64,000 nt of DNA from assembly GCF_004324755.1 (NCBI RefSeq), contig NZ_SDMQ01000012.1, positions 35,779 through 99,778 of the forward strand, read 5' to 3'. Source of the DNA: Propioniciclava sinopodophylli (GTDB lineage Bacteria > Actinomycetota > Actinomycetes > Propionibacteriales > Propionibacteriaceae). Both the position numbers and the translations under genes were made by a program. Of this stretch, positions 1-13,018 are shown one piece after another; the stretch's first letter is position 1, and every line of letters starts with the position of its first letter. The notes under the pieces were generated by a model that worked only from the letters and a program-made list of their open reading frames with translations, searched no databases and was not told where the DNA came from.

Positions 1-530
1 ACGAGCAGGGACGCGAAGCGCTCGGCGTCCGGCCCCGGGTCGGCCACGATGATGCGGCTCGGGTGGAGGTTGTCGTGCAGGGCGCTGCCCTCACGGAGGA
101 ACTCCGGGGAGAACAGGATGCGGCGGCCCGAGTGCTGTTGGCGCAGCCCGATGGTGTAGCCCACCGGGACCGTCGACTTGATGACCACCACGGCGTCGGG
201 GTTGACGGCGGACGCCTCGACGACCGACTCGACCGAGGTCGTGTCGAAGGAGTCGAGCTCGGTGTCGTAGTTGGTGGGCGTTGCGATGATGATGAACTCG
301 GCGCCCTCGAAGGCCTCGGCCGGGTCCGTGGTGGCGCGCAGCGACAGCCCGCCGCGCTCCAGGAAGGCGCTGATGTCGGCGTCCTCGATCGGGGAGCGGC
401 CGGCGTTGACCAGCGCGGCGCGTTCGGGGTCGATCTCGAGGGCGACGACGTCGTGGCGCTGGGCGAGCAGCACGGCCGAGGCCATGCCGACGTAGCCGAG
501 CCCGACGACGGTGATGCGGGTGCGTTCCAT
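1..530 (-). CDS. UDP-glucose/nucleotide-sugar dehydrogenase, N-terminal part (cut by window edge)
   Basis: The reverse strand encodes a protein starting at an ATG at 530 with MERTRITVVGLGYVGMASAV, a Rossmann GxGxxG NAD-binding motif. Later segments read IIIATPTNYD, IKSTVPVGYT and FSPEFLREGSALHDN. These are the landmarks of UDP-glucose 6-dehydrogenase family proteins, which oxidise a UDP-hexose to a UDP-hexuronic acid using two NAD+. The catalytic Cys domain lies beyond the window, so substrate choice (glucose or another sugar) cannot be read. The protein is a different paralogue from the WecC-type enzyme near 45-46 kb. It probably supplies UDP-glucuronate or a related precursor for surface polysaccharide. 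About 176 residues are visible. Confidence 0.88.
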   Translation of the reverse strand, partial: MERTRITVVGLGYVGMASAVLLAQRHDVVALEIDPERAALVNAGRSPIEDADISAFLERGGLSLRATTDPAEAFEGAEFIIIATPTNYDTELDSFDTTSVESVVEASAVNPDAVVVIKSTVPVGYTIGLRQQHSGRRILFSPEFLREGSALHDNLHPSRIIVADPGPDAERFASLL

Positions 531-617
531 GGTGTCCACATTAGGACTCCGGGGTGAGCAAGCCGAGGAACGTTCATGAGGCCCGCATCACCAGTGAAGC
601 ACGGGTGGGCTTCGACC

Positions 618-2186
618 TTACAGCAGGCCCCCGAAGACCTGCACGAGCAGGATCTTCGCGATGATGCCCACCGCGAACAGCGCGGCGTAGCCGGACTCGA
701 TCCGGTCGTCGTCGACGCGCGCGGTGGCGAAGCTCAGCACCGCGGGCTGGCCGACGAACCCGACGAGGCCGCCGGCCGTGCGCGGCGCCGAGAGCCCCAG
801 CAGGCGTCCGCCGACCGCGAACGCCAGGGCGCTGACCGCGACGACGGCCACGCCGAGGGCACCGGCGCGGAGGCCGGTCGCCGTCAACGCCGACGACGCG
901 AAGGCGGGCCCGGACGCCAGCCCGACCGCAGCGAGGAACAGCAGCAGGCCCAGCTGGCGGATGGTCAGGTTCGCGGGCAGCGGCACGTCCCAGGTGAGGG
1001 GCCCGGTTCGGTGCAGCGCCCCGAGCACCATGCCCACGACCAGCGGTCCGGCCGCAGCACCCAACGAGAATGTGGCTCCCCCACCCAGGGGCACCGTGAT
1101 CGCACCGACCAGCAAGCCGAGCGACAGTCCGAGCCCGAGCGCCAGCGCGTCCACTTCGGAGACCTTGCGTTCGGAGTCGCCCAGGTGGCGGGCGACCGCG
1201 TCCATCTCGGAGCGTGGGACGACCGCGAGCACGCGGTCGCCGGGCTGGAGGACGAGGTCGTCGCGGGCGAGGAGGTCGGCGTCCCCGCGCAGGACGCGGG
1301 TGATGACGCCGCCGAAACGGCCGGGCAGGTTCAGCTGGGCGACGGAACGGCCGGCGACGGAGGGGTTGGAGACGACGAAGCGGCGGAAGTCCACGGCCTG
1401 GCGGTCGTCGGTGAGCTCGCCCTTGGACGCGTGCCCGAGGAAGGCGACCGCCGCCTCGACCGCGGCCGGCGCACCGACGACGAGCACGCGGTCGTCGGGC
1501 TGCAGGTGCTCGCCGGGCGCGAGGACGCGGGTGCGACCGTCGCGAACCAGGTAGCTCATCTTGATGGTCTCGTCGGCCCAGCCGGGCACCTCGCGCAGGG
1601 CGGCGTCCCGTTCGACGTAGGTGCTGGTGGCGACGAGCCCCTCGGCGGCAGCGCTGCGGGGGTCACGGGCGTCGGGCCAGCGGCGTCCGACGACGAGACC
1701 GACCGCCACGATCGCCAGGACGACGCCCAGCGGGTAGCCGATCGAGTAGCCCACCGCAGCGTTCGGCGAGCCGGTGGCCGCGGTGGCCGCCGCCAGGGCG
1801 GGCGTGGACGTGAGTGCGCCGGCGAAGGTGCCGGTGATGAAGCCGGCGTCGAGTCCGAGACCGAGCCCGACCAGAACCGCGACCACGAAGGCAAGCGCGG
1901 CCGTGCCGAGCCCGAGCATCATCAGGGGCAACTGGCGGCGGAGGTCGGCGAAAAAGGTTTCACCCGCTGCGAGTCCGACCATGTAGACGAACAGCCCGAG
2001 GCCGAGTTGCTGCACGAGCCCGAGCCCCACGCCCGCCTCGGGGACCAGCGCGCCGATGGCGAGGCCGACGAACAGTGCGCCCGCAGCACCGAAGCGGATC
2101 GGTCCGAACGGGATCATTCCGACCGCGGCACCGACCGCGACCACGAGCATGATGGCCAGCAGCGGCGAGCTGACGAGTAGTTCCAT
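618..2186 (-). CDS. YidE/YbjL-type permease (aspartate:alanine exchanger family) with two RCK_C domains
   Basis: A 522-residue integral membrane protein. About five hydrophobic helices come first (residues 1-195), including LGLGLFVYMVGLAAG. A soluble middle (about 205-370) holds two TrkA-C/RCK_C-like repeats, each with the ALxPGDxVLVVG-type strand pattern (for example PDDRVLVVGAP and PGDRVLAVVP). A second block of about five helices completes it. This helix-RCK_C-RCK_C-helix layout is that of the AspT/YidE/YbjL family of putative transporters. Substrates of most members are unknown. The ATG start at 2186 gives the expected hydrophobic N-terminus. It is transcribed divergently from the copper lipoprotein gene. 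I cannot assign the transported compound. Confidence 0.85.
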   Translation of the reverse strand: MELLVSSPLLAIMLVVAVGAAVGMIPFGPIRFGAAGALFVGLAIGALVPEAGVGLGLVQQLGLGLFVYMVGLAAGETFFADLRRQLPLMMLGLGTAALAFVVAVLVGLGLGLDAGFITGTFAGALTSTPALAAATAATGSPNAAVGYSIGYPLGVVLAIVAVGLVVGRRWPDARDPRSAAAEGLVATSTYVERDAALREVPGWADETIKMSYLVRDGRTRVLAPGEHLQPDDRVLVVGAPAAVEAAVAFLGHASKGELTDDRQAVDFRRFVVSNPSVAGRSVAQLNLPGRFGGVITRVLRGDADLLARDDLVLQPGDRVLAVVPRSEMDAVARHLGDSERKVSEVDALALGLGLSLGLLVGAITVPLGGGATFSLGAAAGPLVVGMVLGALHRTGPLTWDVPLPANLTIRQLGLLLFLAAVGLASGPAFASSALTATGLRAGALGVAVVAVSALAFAVGGRLLGLSAPRTAGGLVGFVGQPAVLSFATARVDDDRIESGYAALFAVGIIAKILLVQVFGGLL

Positions 2187-2231
2187 GGCGACCTCCGTGG
2201 AGCCCAGCGCCCCGCGGGACGACAGTATGCC

Positions 2232-2290
2232 TTGTTGATCTCCTGTCGCCTTTTCTGATACCCCCCACCCGTATGTACACTACAAAGTGT
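2232..2290 (+). promoter_or_regulatory. Possible promoter and metal-sensor-like operator upstream of cueP
   Basis: TTGTTG at 2232-2237 and TGATAC at 2256-2261 are separated by 18 bases and could be -35 and -10 boxes. Just downstream, ACACT-acaa-AGTGT (2277-2290) is a short inverted repeat followed by CGTAG. CopY/BlaI-like and other metal-responsive repressors bind short dyads of this sort. The assignment rests on position and symmetry only, so confidence is low. Confidence 0.25.
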
Positions 2291-2316
2291 CGTAGCCGCA
2301 TCCCCGAGGAGCACCC

Positions 2317-2916
2317 GTGAAGAAGTCCCTTGTCGCCTTGTCGTTCGCCGTGCTGGTAGCCCTGTCCGGCTGCTCGGCCCCAACCCCTGCTCCGGCAGGC
2401 AACCCGCCCGCACCCGCGGCGTCCGGCCCCGCTGTGGGGCAGACGGGTGACGTGCTGGTCGCCGTCGGTCTGGCCGGCAAGACCGGCAAGCAGATCGTCG
2501 ACGAGCTCGATCAGGCCCCCGACGCCCGCCCGCTGCCGCTGCGCGCGTCGGTGCGCTACGACCACGTGCTGGTCGGCGACGGCACGAACGAGACCAAGGT
2601 GCCGATCGAGGGCGACCGGTTCTACCTGTCGATCGCCCCGTACGCCTCGCAGACGCACCAGTGCTTCTACCACTCCCTCGCGACGTGCCTGGGCGAGATG
2701 CAGTCGGCCGACGTGCACGTGACAATCGTCGACTCCGCCGGCACCGTGCTGGTCGACGAGGACGCCACCACCTACGCCAACGGCTTCGTCGGCTTCTGGC
2801 TGCCCAAGGACATCACCGGGGAGGTGACCGTGACCGCCGACGGCAAGACCGGCACGGTGCCGTTCGCAACCGGTCCCGAGGACGCCACCTGCCTGACCAC
2901 GCTGCAGGTCGCCTGA
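2317..2916 (+). CDS. cueP: CueP-family copper-binding lipoprotein
   Basis: The GTG at 2317 follows a GAGGA ribosome site at 2306-2310. The 199-residue product has a lipoprotein signal peptide with lipobox LSGC (Cys19), so it should be anchored on the outer face of the membrane. The C-terminal half carries the CueP signature: HQCFYHSLATCLGEM (Cys116, Cys124), then DVHVTIVDSAG, then the C-terminal ATCLTTLQ (Cys192). In Salmonella CueP these three cysteines take part in periplasmic copper binding, and the protein can deliver copper to superoxide dismutase. Here a role in copper storage or tolerance outside the membrane is inferred from that homology. A terminator hairpin follows immediately, so it is probably monocistronic. 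Confidence 0.88.
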   Translation: MKKSLVALSFAVLVALSGCSAPTPAPAGNPPAPAASGPAVGQTGDVLVAVGLAGKTGKQIVDELDQAPDARPLPLRASVRYDHVLVGDGTNETKVPIEGDRFYLSIAPYASQTHQCFYHSLATCLGEMQSADVHVTIVDSAGTVLVDEDATTYANGFVGFWLPKDITGEVTVTADGKTGTVPFATGPEDATCLTTLQVA

Positions 2917-2926
2917 TCGAGACCAC

Positions 2927-2964
2927 CGAGGGGCTCCACCTCCGACCGGGGGCGGAGCCCCTCG
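2927..2964 (+). terminator. Rho-independent-type hairpin after cueP
   Basis: An 11-bp perfect stem (CGAGGGGCTCC pairing with GGAGCCCCTCG) brackets a loop of 16 bases, starting 11 bases after the cueP stop. There is no long T run, as is common in high-GC actinobacteria. It also lies downstream of the convergent carboxylase gene ending at 3049 and could serve both. Confidence 0.7.
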
Positions 2965-3048
2965 CGCGTGGAGCGTCTGGCGCGAACGCAACCCGGACGC
3001 CGGGGACTGGGCGATGGGCCACATCCCCCTGCTGGTGTTCGGGGCGCC

Positions 3049-8580
<5,532 letters not shown>

Positions 8581-8745
8581 GGGATCTCCTCTGGCACGAC
8601 GAACGCTCCCCGGTCGGGGGATGCTCCGAATCTCCCACCAGTTCGGGACGGGTGCGAACCGGCGGGGCGGGTTGTCAGGGAAGTTGCACAATTCAACCGC
8701 GGCGCGACCAACCACAGCCTTGGAAATTTGTGGGGATCCTCCAAG

Positions 8746-8931
8746 ATGGACGCCATGGCACCACGCGCCCGCTACCTCGTCACGCATCCCTGCGAGGACG
8801 CCTGCGGCACCCTGACGACCGACCGACGCGTCGAGGGTGCCCCCGTCTACCGCTGCCCCGGCTGCGATTCGGAGTGGATCGAACTCGACGAGCGCACCGA
8901 GCCCGCCGAGCCCGACGTCACGGCCGGGTGA
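8746..8931 (+). CDS. Small zinc-ribbon-like protein
   Basis: A short frame of 61 codons from ATG 8746 (or 58 from ATG 8755) encodes a protein with two Cys pairs, HPCEDACG and YRCPGC, separated by about 20 residues, followed by an acidic tail rich in Glu and Pro. Paired CxxxC and CxxC knuckles suggest one structural zinc site. It is divergent from the carboxylase gene and converges on the YibE/F gene. No clear ribosome site distinguishes the two ATGs. Function is unknown; the base composition and third-position GC fit a real gene. Confidence 0.55.
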   Translation: MDAMAPRARYLVTHPCEDACGTLTTDRRVEGAPVYRCPGCDSEWIELDERTEPAEPDVTAG

Positions 8932-8959
8932 CCTGCCGGGCTGAGGGTGGCGAGGACGC

Positions 8960-10237
8960 TCACGGCATCGCGCGGCGCGGGCGGTGCTCGGGCGCTTGGT
9001 CGTGCCTGTGCTCCTGGACGTGGTCGTGGTCCGGGTCGCGCTGGGACACGGACGCGCCCGCCACGGTCAGCGCGGCGACCGCGGTCGTCAGGGGCACGCT
9101 CAGCACGAGGCCGATGCCGCTGCCGAGGGTGCGCACGATCTCCTCGGCGAACGGCTCGGTGGACAGCAACAGGCCGAGTGGCTGGCGGAACATGGCCAGC
9201 AGCACGAGCGTCGACAGGGCGGCGCCGGCATAGGCGAACACGATCGTGTAGATCGTGGAGGCGATGTGGTCGCGTCCGATGCGCATGCCGGAGGCGAACA
9301 GCTCCCAACGGCTGAGGTTGGGTCCCGCGGCGCGCAGTTCCCAGACCGCGGACGACTGGGTGATCGTGGTGTCGTTCAGGACGCCGAGGCCGGCGATCAC
9401 CAGCGAGCAGGTCAGCAGGGCGGTGAAGGACAGCCCCTCCGACTGCCCGGCCAGCGCGATGTTCTCGTCGGTCGACAGGCCGCTCAGGCGGGCGGACCAG
9501 ACGCCGACCGCTCCGAGCCCCGCGGTCGCGAGCAGGCTGACCAAGGTGCCGACGAACGCCGACGTCGTGCGCATGGAGATGCCGTGCGCGAGGTAGAGGA
9601 CGGCGAACATGATCGCCGCGCCGCCCACGAGCGCAACCGCGACCGGCGGGCGTCCGGTGGCGAGCGCGGGCAGCATGAACCCGAAGAAGATGGCGCCCGA
9701 CACGACGAGCCCGGCCAGGCCGCGCACGCCCTTCCAGCCGGCGACCGCGATGACCACCGCCACGAACGCCAGCGTGAACCAGGCCAGCGGCACCAGACGG
9801 TCGATGACGACCAGCGCCCAGGAGCGGCCCTCCGCCCCGCCGACGTCCGAGACCCGGACCGTGTCGCCCACCGAGAGCCCCGACAGGGCGGACACGCCGA
9901 TGAGCTCGACCACGACCGACTGCCCGGACATCGGCCCGCTGGAGAGCAGGACCGTGGCCTCCTGGCAGGCGTGCTGGATCGACCCGCTCTCCTCCGAGGC
10001 CTCTTCGGCCCCGGGGCACACCACGAGGCCTGTCACCCGGCCCGACTCGATCGGAGCCACGGACGACGTCCCGCCGGGCGCAGGCTGGCTCAACTCCTGG
10101 CGCTCGCCCGGCCAGAGCACCACGACGCCGATGACGGTGACGACCGCGACGACGGCCAGCAACACCGTGCTGGCGATACGGGCGAGGCGCGAGATCCTGA
10201 TGTCCGGAGGCGCCCCGTGGCTGTGTCCTGCTCCCAT
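8960..10237 (-). CDS. YibE/F family polytopic membrane protein
   Basis: A 425-residue protein with a His-containing N-terminus (MGAGHSHGAPP), a first membrane helix at about residues 22-45, an extracytoplasmic beta-rich stretch to about residue 145, and then seven or so helices. It contains the YibE/F family landmarks ALVGGAAIMFAVLYLAHG and GLGVLNDTTITQSSAVWEL. The C-terminus ends in an Asp/His-rich tail (DPDHDHVQEHRHDQAPEH) that might bind metal. The family is widespread in Gram-positive bacteria and has no settled function. The ATG at 10237 is the only start preceding the first helix. It is transcribed divergently from the arfB-like gene 46 bases away. Confidence 0.85.
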   Translation of the reverse strand: MGAGHSHGAPPDIRISRLARIASTVLLAVVAVVTVIGVVVLWPGERQELSQPAPGGTSSVAPIESGRVTGLVVCPGAEEASEESGSIQHACQEATVLLSSGPMSGQSVVVELIGVSALSGLSVGDTVRVSDVGGAEGRSWALVVIDRLVPLAWFTLAFVAVVIAVAGWKGVRGLAGLVVSGAIFFGFMLPALATGRPPVAVALVGGAAIMFAVLYLAHGISMRTTSAFVGTLVSLLATAGLGAVGVWSARLSGLSTDENIALAGQSEGLSFTALLTCSLVIAGLGVLNDTTITQSSAVWELRAAGPNLSRWELFASGMRIGRDHIASTIYTIVFAYAGAALSTLVLLAMFRQPLGLLLSTEPFAEEIVRTLGSGIGLVLSVPLTTAVAALTVAGASVSQRDPDHDHVQEHRHDQAPEHRPRRAMP

Positions 10238-10283
10238 GGGCTCAGTCTGTCAGGACCGTCCCGGGCCGCCCTAGAGTGTGTTC

Positions 10284-10724
10284 ATGGCCGAGTTGGTGAT
10301 CGCACCCGGGCCGGGCGTCGCGGGTGGGCTGACGATCCCGGCCGGCGAGCTGGAGGAGCGGTTCGCCCGGGCGTCCGGCCCCGGCGGGCAGGGGGTCAAC
10401 ACCACGGACTCCCGCGTCCAGCTGAGCCTCGACATCGCGGCGTGCACGGCGTTCACCGACGTGCAGCGCGCCCGGCTGCTGAACAACCTGGCCGGACGCC
10501 TCGTCGGCACGACCCTCACCGTGGACGCCGCCGACCAGCGTTCGCAGTTCCTGAACCGCCGCGCAGCGCGCGAGCGCCTGGCGGACGCGTTGCGCCACGC
10601 CCTCGCCCCGCCACCGCCGGCCCGCCGGCGCACCCGCCCCACCCGGGGCAGTGTGGCGCGCCGCCTGGCCGCCAAACGGCACCAGGCGGAGAAGAAGGCG
10701 CTCAGGCGTTCCCACGAGGACTGA
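10284..10724 (+). CDS. arfB: ArfB-type peptidyl-tRNA hydrolase (release-factor-like ribosome rescue)
   Basis: A 146-residue protein with the release-factor catalytic loop SGPGGQGVNTTDSRVQL (GGQ at 34-36), followed by FLNRRAARERLADALRHAL and a basic C-terminal tail rich in Arg, Lys and Pro. ArfB (YaeJ) hydrolyses the peptidyl-tRNA on ribosomes stalled without a stop codon; the tail enters the empty mRNA channel. The length and missing codon-recognition domain separate it from RF1/RF2. The ATG at 10284 is preferred over the GTG two codons upstream because it matches the family's usual N-terminus. No partner gene adjoins it. Confidence 0.88.
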   Translation: MAELVIAPGPGVAGGLTIPAGELEERFARASGPGGQGVNTTDSRVQLSLDIAACTAFTDVQRARLLNNLAGRLVGTTLTVDAADQRSQFLNRRAARERLADALRHALAPPPPARRRTRPTRGSVARRLAAKRHQAEKKALRRSHED

Positions 10725-10781
10725 TTGTCTACTACTGTATGTCGGAGCAAGTCGTCCTGAATCACCCACAGGAGGACACCC

Positions 10782-11684
10782 GTGGTCAACGACGCCTCAC
10801 CGCAAGGCACGCGCCTCGGCCGGCTGCGCCTGATCGGGCTCGCCGCGCCCCCCTTCTTCGTCTCCGGTCTGGTGTGCCTCCATCCGGCGCTCACCGCGGG
10901 TTTCGACAGCGAACGCGCCCACCTGGTGCTCAGCGCAGTGCTGATCCTCAGCGCGGCCGTCTTCGGGTGGACCATGTTCAGGTCCCTGGGCCGGGCCCAT
11001 GACGCGGCGCTCGAGGCCGAGCGGCTGTCGGCCGCCCTGCTGGAGCGCGACCGCATCGCCCGCGAACTGCACGACAGCCTCGCCCAGGTGCTGGGGGTCG
11101 CCCACCTCCGCCTCCGGGCCGTGGAGGCGCGACCATCCGTCGCCGCCGACGAGCGCACCCGGGCGGACGTGGCAGACCTCGCCGACCTGTGCCGCGAGGC
11201 ACACCGCGACGTCCGGGAAGCGATCCATGGGCTGAAGGACGCCCAGCGGTCCGACCGCTCCCTCCTCGACCACCTCGAGGACTACATCCGTGTCTTCTCC
11301 CGCACCAGCGGGGTTCCGACCACCCTGGAGGCGTGCACGGAACGGGAGCTGGCCCTGCCCCCCAACGCCGAGGTGCAGGTGATCCGCGTGATCCAGGAGG
11401 CGCTCACCAACATCCGCTAGCACGCGGGCGCGCGTTCGGCCCGCGTGCTCGTCAGGGCGGACGACGCGTCCGTCGACTTCGTCATCGCCGACGACGGGCA
11501 GGGCTTCGACGTGGCCCGGGCCACCGGCGGTGACGGCTTCGGCCTGACCACCATGCGTGAGCGGACGGAATCCGTGCGCGGACGCCTCTGCCTGGAGTCC
11601 CGGCCCGGCGAGGGCACGCGCGTGACCGTCCACCTGCCCCGGACGGCGCCCGCCCGCAGCCGGGTCGAGGAGCTGACGGCGTGA
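10782..11684 (+). pseudogene. NarX/DesK-like sensor histidine kinase interrupted by an in-frame amber codon
   Basis: GTG 10782 follows AGGAGG at 10770-10775. The frame encodes two hydrophobic helices (about 15-38 and 46-67) and a HisKA_3 domain with ERDRIARELHDSL (His97). It then enters the ATP-binding domain and stops at TAG 11418-11420 inside the N box, which would read QEALTNIR-x-HAGARSARVLV. The same frame continues for 87 more residues with the G boxes (IADDGQGFDV, GDGFGLTTMRER) and ends at 11684, overlapping the response regulator start by 4 bases. The amber replaces the position usually occupied by Lys in N-I-R-K-H. Either the kinase is inactive as encoded, or this is a sequencing error or recent mutation. 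The sequence after the stop is well preserved, so any inactivation is recent. Its neighbours suggest that it senses a nitrogen oxide or redox signal for nrfHA. Confidence 0.85.
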
Positions 11685-12358
11685 GCCTCCCCCTCGGACG
11701 CCCGGCCCGCATACTGCTCGCCGACGACCTCGCCCTCTTCCGCCGGGCGATCGCCACGCTCCTGGACGAGCAGGAGGACATGCAGGTGGTGGGCCAGGCC
11801 GGCAACGGGGTCGAGGCCGTCGAGATGGCGCAGGCCCTCGACCCGGACGTCATCCTGCTCGACGTCGAGATGCCGGTGATGGACGGCATCGCCGCCGCGG
11901 CGCGCCTCCGCGAGGTGACGCCCGGCGCCCGCATCATCATGCTGACCGTGCTCGATGACGACGAGACCCTCCTGTCGGCCATCCGGCTCGGCGCGCACGG
12001 CTACCTGCTGAAGGACTTGCACCCAGAGGAGCTCTACGCGATGGTTCGGGCCGCTGTCCGCGACGAGTCCCCCCTCTCCCCCGCGCTGGTCGGACGGCTC
12101 ATGGCCGCCGTCCGGGAGAACGGCCGGCGGGTGGCCGTGCCGGCGACCGAGGAGGACGCCCTGTCGGCGCGTGAGTTGGAGGTGCTGCGCCTGGTCGCGG
12201 ACGGGTTGTCCAACAAGGAGATCGGCTCCGCGCTCTGCATCACCCAGGGCACGGTGAAGAACCACGTCCACCATGCGCTGGCCAAGCTCGGGATGGACAA
12301 CCGCATCCAGGCCGCGGCCTACATAGTCCGCCAGGGCCTGGGCCGTCCCCGCGCCTGA
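11681..12358 (+). CDS. NarL/FixJ-family response regulator
   Basis: The GTG overlaps the kinase stop (GTGA), so the pair is translationally coupled. Residues 1-125 form a receiver domain with ILLADDLALFRRA, phospho-acceptor Asp61 (VILLDVEMPVMDG) and the conserved Lys in YLLKDLHPEE. Residues 155-220 are a LuxR-type helix-turn-helix (LSARELEVLRLVADGLSNKEIG, GTVKNHVHHALAKLG). Phosphorylation by the adjacent kinase would control DNA binding. The next genes, nrfH and nrfA, begin 142 bases downstream and are the obvious targets, which is inference from position. If the kinase is broken, the regulator would need another phosphodonor. Confidence 0.9.
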   Translation: MSLPLGRPARILLADDLALFRRAIATLLDEQEDMQVVGQAGNGVEAVEMAQALDPDVILLDVEMPVMDGIAAAARLREVTPGARIIMLTVLDDDETLLSAIRLGAHGYLLKDLHPEELYAMVRAAVRDESPLSPALVGRLMAAVRENGRRVAVPATEEDALSARELEVLRLVADGLSNKEIGSALCITQGTVKNHVHHALAKLGMDNRIQAAAYIVRQGLGRPRA

Positions 12359-12376
12359 GGGCCGGCACGGCCGAAC

Positions 12377-12420
12377 GGCACACCCTCTGGCGGTGGCTGT
12401 GCCCGGAATGTACCTCCCGG
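12377..12420 (+). promoter_or_regulatory. Candidate regulator-binding region upstream of nrfHA
   Basis: The 142-base gap before nrfH contains a dyad GGCACA (12377-12382) / TGTGCC (12398-12403) separated by 15 bases. It also has the string TGTGCCC-N6-TACC-TCCCGG, beginning at 12398. A similar TGTGCCC-N6-TACC string lies upstream of the cytochrome maturation operon at 14585. It may be the operator of the adjacent NarL-like regulator, but no consensus is known for this protein. Confidence 0.3.
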
Positions 12421-12500
12421 CGGATGGGCAACCTCCACGATCGAGGACAAGCTGGCAGCAGACAGCAGACGACTGTCGTGCGCGCAGGAAGGGAGGCTCC

Positions 12501-13013
12501 GTGACCGGCCAGCGCAAGGGCATCATGGGCGTCCTCACCAGCTTCAGCGGCATCGCCATCACGATCGCCGGTGCGCTGCTCGGTGTCTTGTTGGGCATCG
12601 CCATCTTCACGTTCGGCTACGCCGGGGGCTGGGCCTACCTGGGCTCCGATCCGGCCACCTGCAACCAGTGCCACGCGATGAACGAGCAGTACAACGGCTG
12701 GCTCAAGGGCAGCCACAAGAACGCCGCCACGTGCAACGACTGCCACTCCCCGCACGACAACATCATCCACAAGTACGTGAACAAGGCCGACAACGGCTTC
12801 TGGCACGCGCTGAAGTTCACCACCCGCGACTACCCCGAGAACATCAAGATCCGCGAGATAAACCGCGAGATCACCCAGGAGGCCTGCCTCTACTGCCACG
12901 GCAACCTGGTCGACGACATCTCCGAGCCGCGCAAGTTCGCCACGACCGTCGGTGCCCACAGCACCCGGATCGACTGTCTCCAATGCCACGCCGAAGTCGG
13001 ACACATGAGGTGA
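12501..13013 (+). CDS. nrfH: NrfH-type tetraheme quinol dehydrogenase
   Basis: GTG 12501 follows GGGAGG at 12491-12496. The 170-residue product has one N-terminal membrane anchor (about 15-42) and four CxxCH heme sites: CNQCH (54-58), CNDCH (78-82), CLYCH (129-133) and CLQCH (159-163). This is the NapC/NrfH pattern. NrfH takes electrons from menaquinol and passes them to the catalytic subunit NrfA, encoded 5 bases downstream. Heme attachment occurs outside the membrane and needs the CcsBA-type (ResBC) system encoded just after nrfA. The order H before A is that of epsilonproteobacteria, deltaproteobacteria and actinobacteria. Confidence 0.95.
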   Translation: MTGQRKGIMGVLTSFSGIAITIAGALLGVLLGIAIFTFGYAGGWAYLGSDPATCNQCHAMNEQYNGWLKGSHKNAATCNDCHSPHDNIIHKYVNKADNGFWHALKFTTRDYPENIKIREINREITQEACLYCHGNLVDDISEPRKFATTVGAHSTRIDCLQCHAEVGHMR

Positions 13014-13018
13014 TCGAT

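Noticed and set aside
576..2180. 534-codon + strand frame opposite the YidE-type permease
   Set aside because: Shadow of the permease. The protein is Asp/Arg/Gly-rich with no hydrophobic or domain pattern.
8581..8787. Extra 69 codons at the N-terminus of the carboxylase
   Set aside because: No similarity and no ribosome site. The GTG at 8580 with AGGAG begins at the usual family start.
11418..11420. Programmed stop readthrough or pyrrolysine
   Set aside because: No downstream structure or suppressor gene visible and Pyl is not expected in this lineage. A mutation or error is simpler.
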